Part shown: positions 57,683 to 64,000 of the stretch, one piece after another
How the letters are laid out: each line of letters opens with the position of its first letter
Position numbering within the stretch: position 1 is the stretch's first letter
The notes under the pieces: model-generated
Seen by the model: the letters and a program-made list of their open reading frames with translations, nothing else
Told to the model about the DNA's origin: nothing
Database searches by the model: none
DNA from: Guillardia theta CCMP2712
Lineage: Eukaryota; Cryptophyceae; Pyrenomonadales; Geminigeraceae
Reading direction: 5' to 3'
Assembly (NCBI RefSeq): GCF_000315625.1
Contig: NW_005434638.1
Span: 108,107-172,106, forward strand
Length of the DNA stretch: 64,000 bases
Made by a program: the position numbers and the translations under genes

Positions 57683-60600
57683 CGTCGAGGAGGCTCCTTC
57701 TGCTGCTGCTGCTGCCGTCGAGGAGGCTGCTCCTGCTCCTGCCGCTGCCGTTGAGGAGGCTGCTCCTGCGCCAGCCGCTGCCGTCGAGGAGGAGGCTGCT
57801 CCTGCGCCTGCTGCTGCCGTCGAGGCGGAGACTGCACCAGCTGCTCCTGTCGCTGCCGTCGAGGAGGCTGCTCCTGCTTCTGCTGCTGCCGTCGAGGAGG
57901 CTGCTCCTGCTCCTGCCGCTGCCGCTGCCGCTGCCGTCGAGGAGGCTGCTCCTGCGCCTGCCGCTGCCGCTGCCGCTGCCGTCGAGGAGGCTGCTCCTGC
58001 GCCTGCCGCTGCCATCGAGGAGGCTGCTCCTGCGCCTGCCGCTGTCGTCGAGGAGGCTGCGCCTGCTCCTGCTCCTGCCGCTGCTATCGAGGAGGCTGCT
58101 CCTGCGCCTGCCGCTACCGTTGAGGCGGAGACTGCTCCAGCTGCTCCTGCTTGTACCGTCGACACTGCTGCGGTTGAGGAGGCTGCTCCTGCTGCTGCCG
58201 CTGCCGTCGAGGCGGAGGCTGCTCCAGCTGCTCCTGCCTGTGCCGTCCAAGAGGCTGCTTCTTCGCCTGCTGCTGCCGTCGAGGAGGCTGCGCCTGCGAC
58301 AGCTGCTGCCGTCGAGGAGGCTGCTCCAGAGCCTGCCTCGGCCGTCCAGGAGGCTGCTCCAGAGCCTGCCGTTGCCGCTGCCGTCGACGACGAGGCTGCT
58401 GCTGCTGCTGCCGTCGAGGAGGCTCCTGTCGCTGCCGTCGTCGAGGAGGCTGCTGCTCCCGCTGCTATCGAGGAGGCTGCTCCTGCTGCTGCTCCTGCCG
58501 TCGAGGCGGAGGCTGCTCCAGCTGCTCCTGCCTGTGCCATCGAGGAGGCTGCGCCTACTCCTGCGCCTGCCGATGCCACTGCCGTCGAGGAGGCTGCTCC
58601 TGCTCCTGCCGCTGCTGTCGAGGAGGCTGCTCCTGCTCCTGCCGCTGCTGTCGAGGAGGCTGCTCCTGCTCCTGCCGCTGCTGTCGAGGAGGCTGCTCCA
58701 GCGCCTGCTGCTGCTGCCGCCGTCGTCGAGGAGGCTGCGCCTGCTGCTCCCGTCGAAGAGGCTCCTGTCGCTGCCGTCGAGGAGGCTCCTGCTGCTCCCG
58801 CTGCTATCGAGGAGGCTGCTCCAGCGCCTACCTGTGCCGTCGAGGAGGCTGCTCCTGCTGTTGCCGCTGCTGTCGAGGAGGCTGCTCCTGCTCCTGCCGC
58901 TGCCACTGCGGTTGAGGAGGCTGCTCCTGCTCCTGCCGCTGCTGCCGTCGAGGAGGCTTTGCCTGCTGCCGCTGCCACTGCGGTTGAGGAGGCTGCTTTA
59001 GCGCCTGCTACCGCTGCTGCGGTTGAGGAGGCTGCTTTAGCGCCTGCCGCTGCCGCCGCCGTCGAGGAGGCTGCTCCTGCTGTTGCCGCTGCCGTCGAAG
59101 AGGCTGCTCCTGCTGCCGTCGAGGCGGAGGCTGCTCCTGCTGCCGTCGAGGAGGCTGCTCCTGCTGCTGCCGCGGCCGTCGAGGAGGCTGCGCCTGCTCC
59201 TGCTCCTGCCGCTGCTGTCGAGGAGGCTGCTCCTGCGCCTGCTGCTGCCGCCGTCGTCGAGGAGGCTGCTCCTGCTGCTGCCGTCGAGGAGGCTGCTCCT
59301 GCTGCCGTCGAGGAGGCTCCTGCTGCTTCCGCTGCTATCGAGGAGGCTGCTCCAGCGCCTACCTGTGCCGTCGAGGAGGCTGCTCCTGCTCCTGCCGCTG
59401 CCACTGCGGTTGAGGAGGCTGCTCCTGCGTCTGCCGCTGCTGCCGTCGAGGAGGCTGTGCCTGTTGCCGCCGTCGTCGAGGAGGCTTTGCCTGCTGCCGC
59501 TGCTGCGGTTGAGGAGGCTGCTTTAGCGCCTGCTACCGCTGCTGCGGTTGAGGAGGCTGCTCCTGCTCCTGCCGCTGCCGCCGTCGAGGAGGCTGCTCCT
59601 GCTGTTGCCACTGCCGTCGAGGAGGCTGCTGCACCGCCTGCCGCTGCCACTACTGTCGAGGAGGCTGCTGCACCGCCTGCCGCCGCGGTTGAGGAGGCTA
59701 GTCCAGCGCCTGTTGCTGCCGTCGTCGAGGAGGCTGCTCCTGCTGCTGCCGCCGTCGTCGAGGAGGAGGCTGCTCCTGCTGTTGCCGCTGCCGTCGAAGA
59801 GGCTGCTCCTGCTGCCGTCGAGGCGGAGGCTGCTCCTGCTGCCGTCGAGGAGGCTGCTCCTGCTGCTGCCGCGGCCGTCGAGGAGGCTGCGCCTGCTCCT
59901 GCTCCTGCCGCTGCTGTCGAGGAGGCTGCTCCTGCGCCTGCTGCTGCCGCCGTCGTCGAAGAGGCTGCTCCTGCTGCCGTCGAGGAGGCTCCTGCTGCTC
60001 CCGCTGCTATCGAGGAGGCTGCTCCTGCTGTTGCCGCTGCTGTCGAGGAGGCTGCTCCTGCTCCTGCCGCTGCCACTGCGGTTGAGGAGGCTGCTCCTGC
60101 GTCTGCCGCTGCTGCCGTCGAGGAGGCTGTGCCTGTTGCCGCCGTCGTCGAGGAGGCTTTGCCTGCTGCCGCTGCCACTGCGGTTGAGGAGGCTGCTTTA
60201 GCGCCTGCTACCGCTGCTGCGGTTGAGGAGGCTGCTTTAGCGCCTGCCGCTGCCGCCGTCGAGGAGGCTGCTCCTGCTGTTGCCACTGCCGTCGAGGAGG
60301 CTGCTGCACCGCCTGCCGCCGCGGTTGAGGAGGCTAGTCCAGCGCCTGTTGCTGCCGTCGTCGAGGAGGCTGCTCCTGCTGTTGCCACTACTGTCGAGGA
60401 GGCTGCTCCTGCGCCTGCTGCTGCCGCCGTCGTCGAGGAGGAGGCTGCTCCTGCTGCCGTCAGGGAGGCTGCTCCAGCTCCTGCTCCTGCTGCCGTCAAG
60501 GAGGCTGCTCCTGCTGTTGCCACTGCCGTCGAGGAGGCTGAGCCTGCTCCTGCTGCTGCCGCTGCCGTCGAGGAGGCTGCGCCTGCTCCTGCGCCTGTTG

Positions 60601-62174
60601 CTGCCGCTGCCGTCGTCGAGGAGGCTGCTCCTGCTGCTCCCGCTGCTATCGAGGAGGCTGCTCCTGCACCTGCCGCTGCCGTCGAGGAGGCTGCTCCTGC
60701 TGCCGCTACCGTCGAAGAGGCTACCCCATCCGCTGCCATCGAGGAGGCTGCTCCTGTTACCGTTGTCAAGGCGGAGGCTACACCTGCTGCTGCCGTCGAG
60801 GAAGCCGCCGCCGCCGCTGTCGAGGTGGAGGCTGCTCCAGCTCCAGCGCCAGCTGTTGAGGCGGAGACTGCTCTAGCTCCTGCCAATGCCGTCGAGGAGG
60901 CTGCTCCTGCTGCTGCCGTGGAGGAGGCTGCACCTGCTGCTGCTATCGAGGAGGAGGCTCCTGCTCCTGCTGTCCAGGCGGAGGCTGCACCTGCTGCTGC
61001 CGTCGAGGCGGAGGCTCCTGCTGTCGAGCAGGTTTCCACATCCGCTGCTGCCATCCAAGAGGAGGCGGCGTCTTCTGCTGCTGTCGAGGAGGAGGCTACC
61101 CCTGCTGCTGTCGAGGAGGAGGCTACCCCTGCTGCTGCTGTCGAGGAGGCTACCACTGATGTTGCAGCAGATCTGTTGCTGCTGGAGGCAGGGACACAAA
61201 CGGAAGCGATTGACATGCAAGTAGCTCCCGAGGAGGCCGCCAAGGTCGCTCCCACTAGAGAAGAAATCGACACCTCTGACGCTGCCGTCGAGACTACCGC
61301 TGACACTCCTCCTGCTGCTGCTGCCGCCGCCGTCGAGGAGACCCCGCCTGCTACTGTTGCCGCTGTCGACGAGGCTGCTGCTCCTGCTGAGATGGCAGCG
61401 GCGGAGGAGGCTGCTCCTGCCGCCCCCGCCGTCGAGGAGGCCCCGCCTGCTTCTGCTGCCGTTGAGGAGGAGGCGGCCATTGATGAACCCGCTGTCGAGA
61501 GCCCTCAGTCGGTGGAGGAAGCGGTTCAAACTGATGAAACCGTGCTTGAAGCAGCAACACAAACCGGGTCCTGTGACGTCACAGATCCTTCCGAAGCCGT
61601 GCCCGCAGCTCCTGCTGCTGCTCCTGCCATCGAGGAGGAGGCCGCGCCTGCTGCTGCTCTTACTGCCGCTGTTCAGGAGGAGGAGTCTGCTGCTGCTGTT
61701 CAGGAGGAGGAGTCTGCTGTTACTGCTGCTATTGAAGAGGAAGAGGCCCCTGCGTCTACTGCCGAGGAGGAGGCCGCGTCTGATGCTGCTGCTGCTGCCG
61801 TGGAGGAAGCCACGCCTGCTGCTGCCGCCGCCGCCGCCGTTCAGGAGGCTGCGCCTGCCCCCCCCGCCGCCGCTGCTAATGCCGTCGAGGAAGCCGCGCC
61901 GGCTGCTGCGGTAGTGGAAGAAGAGGCCCCGCTTGCTGCTGCTATTCAGGCACAAGTCCCTGCTGCCGCTGTCGAGGAGGAGGCCGCGCCTGCTGCTCCT
62001 GCTAACGTCGATGAAAATGCCATTTCTGCCCCTCTGGAGGAAGAGGCTGCTGCTGCTGCTGCTGCGGCGGCGGCGGCGGCGGCGGCGGTGGAGAAGGAGG
62101 CCGCACCTACTTCTGCTCCTGCTGCCGTCGAGGAGGCCGCGCCGGCTGCTGCTGCTGTCAGGGAGGAAGAAGCG

Positions 62175-62206
<32 letters not shown>

Positions 62207-62849
62207 CGTTGAAGAAGCCGCGCCGGCTGCTGATGTTGATGAGGAGGCCGCGCCTGCTGCTCCTGCTGCCGTCGATGAAGATGCCATTTCTGCCCCTCTG
62301 GAGGAAGTGGCGGCGGCGGCGGCGGCGGCGGAGGAGGAGGAGGCCGCACCTACTTCTGCTGCTGCAGCGGAGAGGGAGGATGCTGCGCCTGCTACGTCAG
62401 AAGAAGAAAAGACGGAAGGAGGGTTGTTGAGTCAGCAGGTCGTCTCGGGGGAGGCTGAGGCTGGGGTTGAGTCCGTCCTGCGCTCGCTGCTTGTGTCGCT
62501 GCGGTCAGCTCTTGAAGTCTCTTCGCTGCGAGAGGCCGTCGAGTCCCACATGGCAGAAGTTTACAAAGTCTTTCCCAGAGGCGACTCGCAGACGCTTCAG
62601 AGTCAGCTGGATGAGGTTTCTCAGCTCAAGTTCGAGCTCAGGCTATGCTTCTTTCTCTGCTGCCTCGGAATTCTCTTCTCAAACCTCATCAGCTTCCGGC
62701 ATGACTTTGCTCAGATCGCGTGGAGATTTGCAGTCACCTGGTTCCAGATGTTGTTTGCACTTTGGGCCTTCGCCATGCTGCATCGAAGTGTGTTCTCACG
62801 ATATGGGCGGAGAAGTCCGACCAAGAAGAAGGACGAGAAGAGACAATAG
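54702..62849 (+). CDS. Giant ankyrin-repeat, Ala/Pro/Glu-repeat, two-TM protein
   Basis: One uninterrupted exon from the ATG at 54702, about 2,715 aa. Residues about 100-240 hold ankyrin repeats (GETPAHHAAAGGQSRVLYLL, DGWTPAHMAAFYEQPDTISV). From about residue 250 to 2,570 the protein is a degenerate tandem array of VEEAAPAPAAA-type units rich in Ala, Pro, Glu and Val, almost without aromatics. After it comes a folded C-terminus with a helical stretch (VESVLRSLLVSLRSALEV) and two hydrophobic segments, LRLCFFLCCLGILFSNLISF and VTWFQMLFALWAFAMLH, then a basic tail (TKKKDEKRQ). This suggests a membrane-anchored, extended spacer protein with an ankyrin head; partner unknown. The upstream in-frame TTG is not used. 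Confidence 0.85.
55440..62400 (+). repeat. About 7 kb coding minisatellite (GCTGCTCCTGCT.CCGTCGAGGAG units)
   Basis: Degenerate units of roughly 30-60 bp built from GCTGCTCCTGC(T/C)...GCCGTCGAGGAG. No stop occurs in the sense frame, and very long spurious ORFs exist in other frames (for example antisense 56471-61480). Longer higher-order blocks recur: the sequence around 59040-59560 is closely matched around 59770-60190, indicating segmental duplication within the array. Confidence 0.9.
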
Positions 62850-62874
62850 ACAAGTTCAAGTTCATGGATCAGGT

Positions 62875-64000
62875 TTAATGATTAGTCGTTGAGGTTGTAA
62901 TAAAAGAATATTCCGTCATGTGACATGTTTGCTGTAGCTCGTGTCGTCTCTTCATAAGAATCCTCCCCAAAAACGACAAGAAGGGACTACAAAGCAGACG
63001 GCGGACCGCAACAACCCCAGCAGCAAGCCACGCCTGCTGCTGCTGGTGTTCAGGAGGAAGCCACACCTGCTGTTGCCGCCGCCGCCGCTGTTCAGGAGGC
63101 TGCTCCTGCTGCTGCCGCCGCTGCTGCTGCTGGCAATCCTGGATCCCATAGGTGGATTTGTAGCTCCCGTAGATGGAGGGCTTGCAGCTCAAGGTGTCTA
63201 TCCCACTGAAATAGGTCTTCCCGTAAGGTCCATAAGAGTTCAGAGGGCAGAAATGGCACTCACTCCCGTCCAGTAGGTTTGTCCTCAACATCATTCCCTC
63301 AAAATCATACTTGGGCCTGCAGACACACTGGGTTGCATCCTGCAGGAGCTGGGTCCAGGCATTTGGCAGGCAAAGGAAGCAGGGCCCATCCCCAGGGAGC
63401 TGCTTGAAGAACCTTTCCCCACACTTTGGTCTCACAGGTCTTCTGTGTCACTCCAGCGACAACCTGCGTCATTCTCCACTCACAGCCGGGGCTGCAGACA
63501 CAGCTGTCAGAGCTTGTGCTGGCCTTGTTCCTTGTGGTAGTGTTCCCATAGCACCTGATACACTCGCTGGCCCCATAGGTAGACTTCCAGTAGCCATGGG
63601 AACAGGGTTTGCACTCACCATTGACCAGACCATAACCCGGCAGGCAGTCGCAGTCACTCAGGTTAGTCCCTTTGTCGAGCAGTATCGTGCTCCCATCAGG
63701 GTGAGCAGGCCTCTGAGCCGTAGGGAGGCTTGTAGGTTCCTAGGCCACAGGCAGTGCAGGGGAGATCGCCAATCTCGGCCTTGTTGGAATGAACGTCGCA
63801 CAGATCACAGGGCCCGCCCAAAGCGCCGTCGTATCCAAGCTCACACGTAAAAGGATAGCTGAACACCCTGCAAAAGTAGGTATGATAAAAAGATTGCCCT
63901 GGCAAGTTCATCCTCAATATGCCCTTATCGGTAAGTATAGCATTTCCAAGACTCTCAAAAGTCTGTGAGAATTTGCTATAATAAGAACTAACGAAGCCTT
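62875..64000 (-). CDS. Cys-rich GCC2/GCC3 (ephrin-receptor-like) extracellular protein, 3' part
   Basis: Cut by the right window edge. Exons read on minus: about 63868-63697 (CELGYDGALGGPCDLCD, CTACGLGTYKPPYGSEAC), about 63695-63413 (DCDCLPGYGLVNGECKPCS, WKSTYGASECIRC, WRMTQVVAGVTQKTCETKV), then 63339-62875 (CVCRPKYDFEGMML, DGSECHFCPLNSYGPYGK). Spaced 'C.pG.Y....G...C..C' repeats are the GCC2/GCC3 signature. The last exon ends in a Gln/Arg-rich tail derived from antisense of an Ala-rich repeat. Between the first two segments the frame changes by one base near 63697-63705 with no GT/AG pair, so the gene may be broken or the sequence may hold an indel. It is convergent with the ankyrin gene, only 25 bp apart. 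Confidence 0.65.
63010..63135 (+). repeat. Detached fragment of the Ala/Pro/Glu repeat inside the neighbouring gene
   Basis: On plus this stretch reads ATPAAAGVQEEATPAVAAA then AVQEAAPAAAAA, the same unit type as in the preceding giant gene. On minus it forms the Gln-rich end of the Cys-rich protein. It appears to be a copied piece of the array captured as coding sequence in the opposite strand. Confidence 0.75.

Noticed and set aside
55498-60876. Leu/Arg/Pro-rich and Gln/Arg-rich ORFs in other frames of the same repeat
   Set aside because: Frame shadows of GCTGCTCCTGCT/GTCGAGGAG units. They break wherever the unit changes and carry no domain.
56471-61480. Long antisense ORF (over 1,600 codons of Ser/Ala/Thr/Gly) in the giant repeat
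   Set aside because: It follows from the composition and 3-nt periodicity of the coding repeat. The sense frame has ankyrin and TM domains, and the antisense frame has none.

Overview
The window reads as nuclear DNA of a eukaryotic alga with a secondary (complex) plastid. A cryptophyte such as Guillardia theta is the best fit; this is inferred, not proven. Two facts point there. Most genes are split by compact GT-AG introns of about 43-55 nt. Several predicted proteins start with a signal peptide followed by a transit-peptide-like stretch with Phe at +1 (for example SQA|FLPL and ASA|FVPP). I rebuilt gene models by hand, following frames across GT/AG junctions and checking phase arithmetic; exon coordinates are in each entry.

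Layout, left to right: 3' part of NDC80 (+); a divergent eRF3-type GTPase (-) with a bipartite-looking leader; DJ-1/PfpI (+); a two-Rossmann NAD(P)H dehydrogenase/AIF-type flavoprotein (-); a GC-rich repeat block (6.9-7.9 kb); a ZCCHC9-type zinc-knuckle protein (+); a large PPR plus tRNA-guanine-methyltransferase fusion (-, 9.0-12.7 kb); ribosomal protein L7 (+); a small SAM methyltransferase (+); a geneless 15.3-17.1 kb stretch; a plastid-type RRM protein (+); an ankyrin plus caspase-like pseudoenzyme (-, 17.9-20.9 kb); a 2OG-Fe(II) oxygenase (-, 21.3-23.6 kb); a secreted WW/EF-hand protein (+); a tandem Zn2Cys6 protein (-); a 2 kb intergenic stretch; a secreted beta-helix-like protein (+, 29.2-33.0 kb); allantoicase (+, 12 exons); another intergenic repeat region; a two-RRM protein (+); a PH/C2 multi-exon gene (-); an MSS51-like gene (-); plastid ribosome hibernation factor HPF/PSRP1 (+); an armadillo-type gene (-); a P-element-like transposon (-, 49.8-53.8 kb) with a candidate 15-bp inverted repeat; a giant ankyrin plus Ala/Pro/Glu-repeat membrane protein (+, about 2,715 aa); and a Cys-rich GCC2/GCC3-type extracellular protein (-, cut by the window end).

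Two themes stand out. First, CCCCTACCCC-like islands lie upstream of many genes with a fixed strand polarity: C-rich on the sense strand. Two divergent pairs (44740-/45694+ and 53691-/54702+) show a G-rich to C-rich switch between them. Second, several genes have unusual architectures (PPR-TGM, ankyrin-pseudocaspase, a possibly periplastid eRF3). There are no bacterial-style operons, no CRISPR arrays and no rRNA; one RNA-like fold (29.0 kb) is only a candidate.
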